NCBI GenBank assembly: GCA_034769895.1
Contig: JAWRYS010001514.1
Coordinates: 124,001 to 188,000, forward strand
From: Magicicada septendecula
Taxonomy: Eukaryota; Arthropoda; Insecta; Hemiptera; Cicadidae
Direction of reading: 5' to 3'
DNA length: 64,000 nt
Shown: in pieces, positions 1 to 10,454 of the stretch
Layout of the letters: the number at the start of each line of letters is the position of its first letter
Position numbering within the stretch: the first letter of the stretch is position 1
Notes under the pieces: model-generated
The model's input: the letters and a program-made list of their open reading frames with translations, nothing else
Database searches by the model: none
Told to the model about the DNA's origin: nothing
Made by a program: the position numbers and the translations under genes

Positions 1-193
1 CTGCAAACTTGGGATGTGCTGAGCCATACGTTTCTCGGGCTAAGTAGACAGCTTGGCGAACCAGTAAACCAGCCTTGACAAACTCTCGTTTTACAACGCA
101 CGCTTTGGCTGCCTGGCTCAAAGTGTCGATTGTAACTCGTGTATTGACATGTGGATTCAATTCACCAATCGCTGCTACACTCCACCTGTATGC
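1..193 (-). CDS. APPBP2: APPBP2 homologue, internal exon (most downstream in window, truncated by window edge)
   Basis: Read on the minus strand, an acceptor (AACAG) precedes GCA TAC AGG TGG, and the frame stays open to the window edge, giving about 64 residues. Recognisable blocks are AYRW at the start, then SQAAKACVVKREF and VYLAREtyGSAHPKF. Human APPBP2 has a closely similar segment (AYKW..., RQASKACVVKREF, AVYLARDHFGSKHPK), recalled rather than searched. It is part of the helical TPR-like repeat body. In mammals APPBP2 binds the APP cytoplasmic tail and microtubules, and acts as a substrate receptor of CUL2-RING ubiquitin ligase for C-terminal degrons. The exon starts in phase 0, matching the phase-0 end of the exon at 3596-3764. 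Whether it ends at base 1 or continues outside cannot be seen. Confidence 0.88.
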
Positions 194-786
194 CTGTTAC
201 CCACCAAAACATAAAGCTATCAAAGTCTTACAGTCATCTTTATAACACTTTCAGAGCATTATTTTACTATAGTGATATCGCGATGTATACATAGTACATA
301 GCTGTCTCATCAAATTTAATCCAGTTTTACACATTATGTTTCTCCTCATTGCTTTACTCAACAATTAGGTAATAAAACTAAATTTTTACTTCAAAACAAA
401 GTCGGACTTCTGTGCTGTTCTCCTTAATACTAGTAATTCCAACTGCCAATTCATAATCAGCTGTTACCAAGTTAAATATGATCCTATTTAGAGCCACTAA
501 TAGTTTCTGTTTTAAAACATTCAATAAATTAATTATAGTTGATGGTTTAACAATATAGTTTGATGTTTAACTGTTCTTGTAACATTTCATAATCAGATGT
601 ATTTGTTAATTATATTTACTTCATACCTTACTTATATCCAATTTAATTCAATTAGATTTATGTGTTTATATGCTAAGTAACTTGAGAATACAGTAGGCTG
701 TTCAAAATTTGAAAGACAGTAAATCCTAATAATTGTCAATAATCGCTACAGCTTGACAAGTACAATTTTCTTTAATACTGTATATT

Positions 787-827
787 GCGCGCACGCGCGC
801 GCGCGCGCACACACACACACACACACA
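787..827. repeat. (GC)n(AC)n dinucleotide tract
   Basis: About 41 bp alternating purine-pyrimidine, first GC then AC. Such compound tracts can adopt left-handed DNA under supercoiling; no function is implied. Confidence 0.95.
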
Positions 828-1045
828 AATTTACTAGTCCTGGAGACCCTATTGAACCATACACAATTTGTTTTCCTGTATTCATAACTACAAAAGACAA
901 ATGTCCTTAATACAATTTAGCAATACGATGAACAACTATTATTTGTTGAATGCATGTCAGTGTCAGGACTCTCAACATGAAAAAAGTGTGTATCACCAAA
1001 AAGTTGTTTCTCCCCAGTGTTTATTTATACATACAGTAAGTCTAA

Positions 1046-2596
1046 CACTTTCACTGCGGACAGTAATTTTTGAATATCCCTTAGTAACGGGTGAATATAT
1101 TTTTTTAATATTTCATATTGATGTATTATTTATCATTTATGTTTTTGTTAGTAGTTTGGAGAAAAAAAAATCAACTGGAAGTGAATTTACGAGAAGGTCC
1201 TCACCTGAAGGCTATCCGTAAGCGGGAAATTTCACCCGCTAGGGGTTAGTTATACCCGCCTGGTTACTGTTTTGTTATGCTAAGCCGGCTTTATACCTTT
1301 ACAAATTTCCCAAATAAAATGGTAAACACTTTTTATTAATTTATAATTTTAGATTTTTGTTCCGTTGAAAACATTTCAAATATAAGAATCCAAAGTTCTA
1401 AGTAAAAATAGAGAATATAGATATCCAAATTGTTTTGTACGGGTTTGACTGTACATTACAATAAAAGATAAGAAGAAAAGAATTATCTCTTATAACTTTT
1501 AATTTACACTTGACAGCTGCCAAACTAGAAAACTAATGACCAAGGGTCCGATGGGATCACCCTTAAAATAATGACAATGTAGTTGGTGATTTTGTTAGGG
1601 AAGATAAGCTGCAATCTTCACGTTTTGGCCATGTGAATCTGAAACCGAACTGTTTTCACTAAAACTCGTATATTTTGTTGATTCTAAAACACTTTTATTT
1701 ACTTCATATTTTTGTGTCGCACATGTAGTATTGGCGTTTCGTGCACTTTATAATAAAAAACAAAAAAAAACATTTTTGCCAGGTTAACAAATATTTTTTA
1801 TAACACTGTTTATTAAATCTTAAAGATTTTAGTACTATTGCATAGAAAAAATAACTACAATTAATAAAAATTTCAAAATTAATTTTAATAAAAAAAGTAA
1901 AAATAAAAAGATATATCGACTATATACTATTTGTGTTATTATTTAACATTAAAAAATTATGAAATTTAAATAAAACAAATTAAATTTATCCCTAACTATT
2001 ACTAAAAACTTTAGCTAACTATTTACAAAACAATCTAAATACGCTATGTTTTTGCCCAACCTAACGATTTAGACAATTTAATCTAAATACGCTACGTTTT
2101 TGTTCAACCTAACGATTTAGATTTATGTAATCTAAATACGCTACATCTTAATAAAATTTTAACATGAACTCTCCTTATACCTTGTGAATGAACTAAAATA
2201 ATTGAATTTCCACAACTGGATTCTGTTTCTCTAAAGAGCGGCAAAAAAAAAAAAATATATATAACTGAAGTAAATAATGTTAAAGTGTATTAAATAATGT
2301 AATATAGAATTATTAATTAAAAGAAATAGTAAAAAAACCTTTGTTATTTAAAAATAAGTATAAAAAGAAACTAGTGAATGGATTTACAAACGAAGCGCTT
2401 TGTTCAAATGCTTCAAATGCTAGAAGCCTACTGAACTCAACTGACAGTGACGGGAATAGAAACAAGCAATCCCCATCATGTACGAGTCGTTCAAACCCAA
2501 CAAGGAGAAAAGTTAGAGCGGTCCTCATCTGAGGCCCTCCCGTAAGGGGGCTACATACAGCAGGGCCTCAGGTGAGGACCATCCGCAGCGAAAGTG
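1046..2596. mobile_element. piggyBac-like non-autonomous element (tentative)
   Basis: The left end reads CACTTTCACTGCGGAC and the right end, reverse-complemented, CACTTTCGCTGCGGA, a terminal inverted repeat of about 15 bp with one mismatch. The right end is followed by TTAA (2597-2600) and the left preceded by CTAA (1042-1045), fitting the TTAA target of piggyBac-type transposons with one decayed base. A subterminal GGTCCTCAyCTGA block is repeated near 1196, at 2519 and, inverted, near 2582. No transposase frame exists inside; the interior is AT-rich and includes three ATCTAAATACGCTA-type repeats at about 2033-2146. It could instead be two unrelated fragments sharing an end sequence. Confidence 0.42.
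2519..2582. repeat. Short inverted repeat at right end of the piggyBac-like element
   Basis: Arms GGTCCTCATCTGAGGCCCT and its near-perfect complement AGGGCCTCAGGTGAGGACC surround a loop of about 25 bases. Subterminal hairpins of this sort are common in piggyBac-type non-autonomous elements. Confidence 0.7.
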
Positions 2597-3595
2597 TTAA
2601 GAAAAACAACCTTTGCATTTTGTTTATGTAATAGGTGTGTATCAGACAGACTCTACCAGTGCTATCACTTTTATGTTTTTTGTTCAAACAACATGCTTTG
2701 AAATCTGTTAGTACTTCATGTTCAAAAATCCAAACAAATTGGTAATTCAGTCTACTAATGGCCCAATCTCTTCTGATCTTCAACTATCTACTGCATTTTA
2801 CAAGATTCAAATTTGCTTATATATGGCAAATTTATTTTTATTGTGGTAGGGCAAATTTTAGGGTAATTTATAATATAACTATGCTACAATATATAATGTA
2901 ACTTTCAGCAATACAAAAAAAAAAAAAAATATCAATATTTAACGAAAATATTAAATAGTCCAACTTCATCAAAGTAACTGTCACTACTGATATGTGCTCT
3001 GTTTGTTTTTCAATACCAAATAACAATAACATCATAGGTTACACACATCTATGACAGAATCTATATATTCCCCCCTCCAAAGCACATGCACAAGTATATA
3101 AAGAGATTTCAAAGCCAGTAATCAGACTGCTGCCCAAAGGAGGTGATTAACAGAATAATAATGAATCACATTTTTTTTATTCAATACACAATAATCGTAT
3201 TTTTATTCAATAATTTTTTTTAAAGATAATTTTAATCCATGCAACTTTCTGCACATGACCAACACATTCAAGTTTTGAAATTTTACAGCCACCACACGCT
3301 TAACTTTTGCTATATTCTTGTAAAAAGAAAGTTCAAAATTTCCCTTCCAAGTGGTGAGGTTTCACGTTCCTACTCGCTATAATAAAAATGTTACAGAAAG
3401 TGGAAGTGAAGATGAGACAATAGTTACAGCAGCAATATTCTTAAAAATTCACAAAAAATTTAATACTTGGCCTACAGTTAAGATTTTGTGTCATTTTACT
3501 ACGAAAATATCAAATAATACAGCTAGACAAAAATTTGAAAACTGATTCTGATTAATTGTTCAGTTACCAGTCCCCTTAAATCTATAGCCACTCAC

Positions 3596-3764
3596 CTCAT
3601 CGTAGTTGCTTTTAAAGAATGAATGTAAGGAAAACTCTGTGTAGAGCCCTGCGAGGTTCATAGTTTCACCTGCCGCATGCAGCTTCTTGACAAGTTGTTC
3701 AGCTAACTCTCTTGTTTGTTCTGCGCTTTCCAATTGTGAAAAGGCTGCCTGGGCATGTAACAAT
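3596..3764 (-). CDS. APPBP2: APPBP2 homologue, internal exon
   Basis: A 169-bp exon with acceptor TTCCAG and donor GTGAGT on the minus strand. The first base completes a Lys codon begun in the exon at 13546-13672; then 56 codons read LLHAQAAFSQLESAEQ... and end NYDE in phase 0. The human protein has the corresponding anchor points RLLH, an ALYGEL-like segment (here AGLYTEF) and HYDE at this place. The middle is divergent, as expected for the variable part of a helical repeat. No stop or frame break is visible, and both splice sites are canonical, so this is a live exon rather than a processed copy. Confidence 0.9.
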
Positions 3765-4073
3765 CTGGAAATGACATAATAATATTAACAACACTTTTTA
3801 TTCACAACTGTACATGCTATTTAAAAATGTTACCCGCATTTACATTATGAATTAATACACTTATCACTTAATGATTTTGTTATCATAATTAAACATTATT
3901 GTTTAAAAATTTGAAGAAAGCGGGAAGGCAAAAAGCTAATTTTCATGCTATTCAACCTAGCATAAAACAAAAGTATGATAACAACATATACCAAAGAATG
4001 AAAATAAATATTAGTGGAACCAAAACTGATCATAGATAAGGGATGAACAAATGTGGCAGTAGCAACACTTTTT

Positions 4074-4258
4074 AACAACTTTGTCAAATTTTGTTGCTTC
4101 CCTGCTATATACACTTTTTCCTCAAACGAGGCCTTTCAGTTTCGCAACCATTATCAGGTTGTTGTAGGAAGAAGTTGATAATGGTTGCAAAACCGAAAGG
4201 ACTCGTTCGAGGAAAAAGTGTATATAGCAGGGAAACAACAAAATTTGACAAAGTTGTT
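4074..4258. repeat. Long hairpin (83-bp arms, 19-bp loop)
   Basis: Arms 4074-4156 and 4176-4258 are inverted copies with about five mismatches in 83 positions. Sequence outside the arms diverges sharply. It looks like a foldback-type MITE or an inverted duplication. No clear target-site duplication is seen. The open frames through it on both strands are by-products of the symmetry. Confidence 0.88.
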
Positions 4259-5095
4259 ATGAAGACTGCTAACATAGAGAAAATAACTGATAACACTTTT
4301 TTAGTTGACAAAAAAGTATTATTGGAGAGTGATAAACTTTTAGCTTTACCACTGAGGATATAACATCACATTTACAAGCAAAACGTTTAATGTTCATAAC
4401 GATACCGGTAAAACATGGTTATCAACTGAAACAAGTGTTGTTATTACAAGTTCAAATCATGAAAGCCTACAGGTAAAAATAAAGGCAGGGGTGTTCTCTA
4501 TGTTACATACTCTATAATTTTGATATGTTTATTAGAAGAGATATAGAGACGACTAAAATAAAAGACAAAAATAATACAAATGGATAAAATGAGGATAATA
4601 CTGCACTGGTTTTATAGATAATAATGTTAAGCACCATAAAGATTAAATGATTACTGTATGCAGAAGTCGACAACAAACATGAACAACAAAATCACGAAAT
4701 TGATTAAATAAAGTATTTTTGATGCTTAGAAAGGATTACTACAGAAACAATAAAATAATTCAAGCCAGAAATTATGAGAAAAGTAACAATTTGAAAGCAA
4801 AATGATCAATAAAAAAAAATCTACCCATAAGAAATCAAATTGTTATAAACAAAGAAGAAATTTGCAAAAATGACAGAGGAAAAAGAAAGTACCATTTGTA
4901 TGTCACATGCTTGGACATAAATGACTCACTATGAATATCTATTTTACAAATAAATACTATTAAAAACAGAGAATAGAAAACAGAATGGTAATACAAGCAT
5001 GATTGGCTGACTTGGATGAAAACAGGAGCTGAGAAGAAAAGAACTATAAATGAACTATGACAAGGCAATCTGTTGTACAAGAGACTGTCTGTGTA

Positions 5096-5511
5096 TAGGG
5101 ACGTATGAACGGAACTGGACCCCCCCCCTTCCAGAGGGTCATAAAAGTTCACAAATTTTGTTAATCTCTTAATTTTTAAGCTGTTTAATTTTATTTTTTT
5201 CAGCAATATAATAGTAGCTCTTTTTTAAATACACAAACAGGTTTATTACACAGCATTAGGGCATACATTTGAAATATCATATTATATAGGAAAATCTATT
5301 CAGTCAATAAGTATCTTTTAAAAATGTTTGAATAAGGCATATTGTTTTGTGTTATTACCATTTACTTTACTGGCACTGATTTCCAGAAAATATGAATTTT
5401 TCACCCACTTTAAAGACAGTATTTTTGATAAAACTTAACTTGTTTTTCTTTTGTATGAAGCTGACCTGACCCTGGACCCCTCCCCCCAGTCAAATTCTAG
5501 ACACATCACTG
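5096..5511. mobile_element. hAT-type MITE (decayed)
   Basis: The right end, reverse-complemented, starts CAGTGATGTGTCTAGAATTT, a hAT-like terminus. The left end TAGGGACGTATGAACGGAAC aligns with it through GA(C/T)GT(A/G)T...GAA...ACTGG, followed on both ends by a C- or G-rich run. The 8-bp flanks are TCTGTGTA and TGTGTGTG (6 of 8 identical). 416 bp is far too short for a transposase. The right flank is a GT tract, which weakens the TSD argument. Confidence 0.42.
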
Positions 5512-6442
5512 TGTGTGTGTGTGTATCCATAAAAATGAAAGAGTTTTTTTTTAATGTTGAAAGTAGCACTCTTAAACAACGTATAAATTTATACTCTTAA
5601 ATTTTGTAGCGGTCTTAAAAATACATCAACATATAAATTTTGTTCTAATTATAAATGGAATTAAAATTATAAACAATTGTTAATGTTTATTTTAATTTCT
5701 AACTCCTTTGTTTTAAACACTTAACATAGTTTTCAAGTTACAACACTCTCTGACAGTGTCAGTGACAAGACGTCTTGGTTACACCAAGACAAAGTCGTGT
5801 TACATGACTCCAATGTCACGACTAACACAGGTGTGAAATCAAATTTGGTGGTGGGCACAGCCAAACAACCTTGTCACAACACTGACAACACAACGTAGTT
5901 GTCACAACATTAGGTACGCATGTTCTACAAAAAAAAGAAATTGACAAACAACTCTTCACTTTCACTGATACACATTATAGAAACTTTTTTGTCACAACAC
6001 TTGCAAAACATATTACAGTATTATAAAACATAATGTTGTATTAAGTAATATTAAGTGATATTTAAATTTACTAAAAACTTTTCTTATAAACTACAATTTA
6101 TCATAAGAAGAATATATATATATAAAATGAATTTTGATTCAATTTATTTGGGCTCAATTTCTTCTTGAACTACCAAACACATTTGCTTGTACTGTATTAG
6201 TTTTAGGGTCACTCACTACCTTTTCTTTTTATACCTTCAACTTCTTTTTCTAGACACTTTTGTTTCCCCTAAAAAGTTATGTTTAACAAGTAAATATACT
6301 ACAGTATTATTATTTTGTCATCTATTTACTTATGCTGTCTTCCATTTACTTTGATTATCTATACTAAATACTTAGTCATTTTTGTTCCATTATTTTGGTC
6401 TTCTTCAGTAATGCTATTCTCCTCCTTTCACACAGTTTTTGT

Positions 6443-6443
<1 letters not shown>

Positions 6444-6523
<80 letters not shown>
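6444..6523. repeat. (CA)40 microsatellite
   Basis: Uninterrupted CA dinucleotides for 80 bp. His-Thr runs in the overlapping open frames are translation artefacts. Confidence 0.97.
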
Positions 6524-6524
<1 letters not shown>

Positions 6525-7006
6525 TTGTTAAATTCTCACGCGCAAGATACTTGAAATTAGAAATATCTCAACAAATTTACCTTGCCATACACATATTAAA
6601 ATTATTTGCACACACTAAAACTTCTGTGAAATGATGCTACACGTAATAAATCACATTTATTCTGTGATTTTCACCTACATGTAATAAAATAGTTGTTTTT
6701 ATTATTACTAAGAACAATAGTAAGAAAAACTTACCAATAACCATACAATAACCTAATGGAAAATTATAAATCTGTTAAATGGGAAAATAATGCAAAGAAA
6801 GAAACTACAAGAAAAACTAGAGATACTAAAGAAGACTAGGGGTTTGAGAATGAACACCTTTTAAACTTTATATTTTAAAATTATAATATTTGGATGAACC
6901 TGACACAAACAATGCAGATATACAATATTATGGCTAATAATAAACTGCTCTTCTCTTTAAAAAGGAAAGGTTTATATCACTGAATATGTACTACCTGCAA
7001 TGACTT

Positions 7007-7680
7007 TTGACTCATAAATGTGGATATGACATAAAAACTGTGGCTTACAATGATGATGATGACGATGATGATGCTATACAAAAATGTATATTTAATAATA
7101 TATTTAATAATATTGTAAAAAAAATAATAAATAGGCATAGGAAACGTTTAGAAAATAAAAATTCAAACTCTATAAAAGTAAGTAACAAAAATTATAAATA
7201 TCTTTCGGCTAATTTCACAGGTATTATGCCAAATATTTTAAGACCCGTTCTTAAAGATAATAACTATATTTTATCATTTAAAACAAATAATAATTTAGGA
7301 AATTATTTCAAAAACAAAAACAAATTACCATTAAAAAGCAATGTGGTGTATATAAAATAAAATGTGATGATTGTGATGCGTTCTATATCGGTCAATCTGG
7401 CAGATGTTTTTATAAAAGATTTTTAGAACATATTCCTAAGCCAAGTAATAATAAGTCCAACTTTGCACAACATTTAATATCAAGCGGACATGAATATACG
7501 AACTTCGAAGAAAATTTAACAGCGTTGCATATTTGTAAAAAGGGTAGACGGATGGATAGTCTGGAGGAATTTGAAATTTATAAAGCTTTAAAAGATAATA
7601 ACACCAAAAACAGTTTATTAAATGACCAGGTAAATTTTGCGTCAAATTACCTGTTCGACACTGCAATCAGTTTGTCTTAA
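7007..7680 (+). pseudogene. PLE polyprotein C-terminus with GIY-YIG endonuclease, frameshifted
   Basis: The first frame (7007-7360) gives a Lys/Asn-rich linker (IMPNILRPVLKD..., NNLGNYFKNKNK) typical of PLE proteins just before the nuclease. It runs into a stop. A one-step frame change near 7335-7345 continues as GVYKIKCDDCDAFYIGQSGR, with the GIY-like GVY, the YIG, the CxxC pair and the conserved Arg. Further on come FLEHI, FAQHLISSGH and SLEEFEIYKAL (general-base Glu region), ending with a TAA at 7678-7680. The nuclease domain of about 110 codons is itself open. In active PLEs this domain nicks target DNA to prime reverse transcription. With the frameshift and no reverse transcriptase this copy is dead. 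Confidence 0.8.
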
Positions 7681-7846
7681 TCTTTGACCAGTCGCGTGAC
7701 AATCGCGGTTGCGGGTGAACGCATGCGGGAGCTCCAGCCGTGGTTAGCAAAACTTATTACATGCGATTTATAATTTATTTTATTTATTTTTGACTTGACC
7801 AGTATCATGGTCGTGATTTTAATATTTTAGTTTATTAATTATGTAT

Positions 7847-7877
7847 CTGAGGATGGGACTTAGTCCCGAAACGCGTC
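7847..7877 (+). ncRNA. Hammerhead-ribozyme-like core in PLE 3' repeat
   Basis: In order: CTGAGGA (fits the CUGANGA core), a 5-bp stem GGGAC/GTCCC with a TTA loop (stem II), then GAAA, then the self-complementary ACGCGT followed by C (stem III and the GUC cleavage triplet). The very short palindromic stem III matches PLE hammerheads, which work best as dimers. Stem I would form between bases before CTGA (TGTAT) and after GTC (ATCAG); it looks weak. Core bases are seen directly; self-cleavage is inferred. Confidence 0.62.
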
Positions 7878-7946
7878 ATCAGTGACGAAACTGTGTATCA
7901 CTAAAGTGGATATTAAGGTAATTATATATCAAAAATGTATAATTTT

Positions 7947-8151
7947 CTAAATATAACTAAATCACTACCGACTCAGAACACAACGGACACGTCATGGACA
8001 ACGAAATCCAAGAATTTAACACAGCAAGACGAACTATAGTCCAAAACTACAGGAGCACGATATTGAAGGTTAGAAAGATCGCAGCGCACATTACTTTTAA
8101 CAAAACATGCCTCAATTGTTTCCGAGTCGGTAGTGATTTACTTATATTTAG
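7947..8151. repeat. Inverted-repeat element, 28-bp arms
   Basis: CTAAATATAACTAAATCACT at 7947 onward and its complement ending at 8151 are arms of 28 bp with one mismatch, 205 bp end to end, directly downstream of the PLE 3' end. The interior contains one GGACACGTCATGG unit and no coding sequence. It may be a MITE or part of the PLE terminal structure. Confidence 0.7.
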
Positions 8152-8232
8152 TTAATCAATGGACACGTCATGGACAACGAAATCCAAGAGTACAAATTTC
8201 ATTACACGTCATGGACAACGAAATCCAAGAGT
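7985..8232 (+). repeat. GGACACGTCATGGACAACGA repeat, three copies
   Basis: Copies start at 7985, 8161 and about 8204. The last two form a tandem pair with a 41-bp unit that also includes GAGTACAAATTTCATTA. An inverted copy lies at 62111-62139 and a partial one at 16789-16803, so this is a dispersed family unit rather than a local satellite. Confidence 0.85.
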
Positions 8233-9740
8233 ACAAATTTCATTAAAGTACTATACTAAATGTAGAGAATGTCCACACAAAAAAACACAAATTATGTGCA
8301 CAACCAAAGTACCATAAAAATAATGCAAACCGTTTATACTGGAACACGTTTTCTTCAGATTGATGGGGGGGGGGATACTGCAGTGTGTCACAGTTTCTGT
8401 CATAATATGAAAACACACATACAAAACAAAACAAACAATATACTATCTAAAGTAGCCTTCTCTTGTCATTTAGTCCTCATCAGACAGTTGGGCAAAATGC
8501 CTGACAAGTTTACCACTTAGTGGCAACAAAACACGGTTGTTAAAAATGGTCACTTTGTTTTTATAAAACAAATCAATAGAATTTATATGCAATCTGTTTA
8601 TTCAAGAGTCGCCTGCAGAAATTTACAAATTTCACGGTTATACCAGGATAAGGAAATACTGACCGATTTGATTTAAAAATTTATTGATTCATGTCTAGAA
8701 TGTTATCTTCATTGATTACATTCACTGTTTGCCAACTGAATGTTATGCCAATCGCATGCCAACTTACACATCAACACGTGGCAAGCAACAAAAGCTAACT
8801 ACACATATTCATTCATTCAATATATGACACCTACTTCCTTATTGTCCTCATCCAAAATTATTTTTTTAGACGGAGTAAGGCAACTATAAAAATATAATAT
8901 AATTTTAATCTTCTTATGTTGTTACTACCTATGTTTCTAGTTTTGTGATACTAAAACTAGTCTCTAAAAATTAACCACTGATTTGTTTATAATATTCTGA
9001 ACTGGAAAGTCTATGTTCCATGGTGGTATGTTGCTAATAGTGTCTCTAATATTTCTGCTGCATGGGACATTTCTGATATTCTCCTTTATTCTGTATTGTT
9101 GTTTCAATGTAACATAATATTCTGACTTTTGAACTCTACGGCTGCCTTCTGAATTATACTATATGACACCATACAAATACAAACAGAGGACAACAGTTCA
9201 TCACATACATGGGTAAGCTCTTAAAGTTGTACGTCCTCAAAAAGTTACAATAATGTGATGGTGGGTATATGAGGTAGAAAAATAATTATACAACAAGCCA
9301 AAGTTATGAGTTTACACTTTATATCTAATGTGGTGAAATATAAACATTCCATTGTATTCTGCCCTTAAATTAAACACTTCATCATTTCAAAAGTTATGTT
9401 CTTAATGAGTTTCTGATTAAACTGTGGTTGTCACAAAATCAAACGCTCATAACACCGCCACGTTAATATAAATAAGCTTACCAGCCAGCTACCTTCTTTA
9501 TTAAATAAAGAAGTGACAAAATAGTGAAATGTTCACTACTTATATCCTGACTGTAAGGCTACAGGGTAGATTGCTACACTAAAATCATACCACAGAACAC
9601 TAACTGACCACAGGGCATGTATCAAGATAAGGTAATATATGAGGATTTTATTTGTTACTGTCATATACTGTAGACTGACATCCAAGAGCCAATACAACTG
9701 GATATACAGTATTATACGATGGGACATACATACAATCATA

Positions 9741-10454
9741 TGGGTCAGTCCATTCCAAGGAGTCCAGAAAAAATTGTTTGCCTGACCATTTCAGAAAAAT
9801 TACTGCTTATTACCACTGACAAGCATTTTACTTAATTTTCCAAAAAATTTTCTCTGCTCTAAGTTGAATCTCACAGTTAAAATTTATAATGAAGTTTCCT
9901 ACCATAGAGACATCCAAATTAAAGTTTGAACAAATTAAAAATTTCAAGCTTTAAGAAGAAGTAATTTTTAAAGGATACATTTACTCACCACTGATACTTC
10001 CTATAAATTATCTACACTCATATATAAATAAGTGTATAAAAAATTAAGGCTGAAATTCTTTTCCGTCCTTGAGAAATTACACTATGAAAATTGAATTGCA
10101 TTTTATTCATTGTTGTTGACAACTTTGGATACAAAGATCACCTTACAGAAACACATTAGGTCAGTAAACAGGACTCCAAATTACAGATTAGAATGTAGTG
10201 AAACAATGAACTTTTTCTGAAAGGCCTAGGACTACCCAGTCCTGAGAAATTTAGAATACCGTAAAAGTCTGCAAATGGAAAAAACGATGTGCGCCACAGA
10301 ACAAAATTGGCTGCCATCTGTAAACCGAATAAAATAAAAATAAAAGAAAATATGTTTTAAACTACCAAAACATAAGAGAATGGACACACAAAAAACAAAT
10401 TTTTCCTGCATGGTCAGGCAACCAGTGCTCGACCACTTGAAATGGATTGACCCA
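9741..10454. mobile_element. Non-autonomous DNA transposon with about 55-bp imperfect TIRs
   Basis: The left end TGGGTCAGTCCATTCCAAGG and the right end, reverse-complemented TGGGTCAATCCATTTCAAGT, continue in similarity to TTGCCTGACCAT about 55 bases in. Both ends abut TA inside the palindrome CATATG, so a TA target duplication (Tc1/mariner-like) is possible, but other boundaries within CATATG fit equally well. The 714-bp interior has no long frame and no recognisable transposase. The superfamily is not determined. Confidence 0.6.

Larger units (their letters stand above)
194..3595 (-). other. APPBP2: APPBP2 intron (3.4 kb)
   Basis: Lies between a GTGAGT donor (minus strand, just below 3596) and an AACAG acceptor at 194-198. 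It contains a GC/CA dinucleotide tract and a piggyBac-like element. The stretches 194-786, 828-1045 and 2601-3595 are AT-rich with nothing I can recognise. Short open frames there have no recognisable composition or motif. Confidence 0.8.
7007..7945 (+). mobile_element. Penelope-like element (PLE), 3' fragment
   Basis: The fragment has the linker and C-terminal GIY-YIG endonuclease part of a PLE polyprotein, then about 265 bp of non-coding 3' sequence carrying a hammerhead-like motif and ending near GGTAATTATATAT. PLEs are retroelements with a telomerase-like reverse transcriptase followed by a GIY-YIG nuclease, and their terminal repeats carry hammerhead ribozymes. The reverse transcriptase is absent upstream, so the copy is 5'-truncated. 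The same 3' end sequence (AAGTGGAT...AAGGTAATTATATA) recurs at about 58760-58786, showing a family present at least twice. The left boundary is uncertain and is placed at the start of the open frame, beside a GAT microsatellite. Confidence 0.78.

Noticed and set aside
6315-6634. Open frames with long His-Thr runs
   Set aside because: They are translations of the CA microsatellite; the same applies at 11841-12246 and 50937-51170.
8161-8245. CRISPR-like spacing of direct repeats
   Set aside because: Only two tandem units with no spacer diversity, in a eukaryotic intron.
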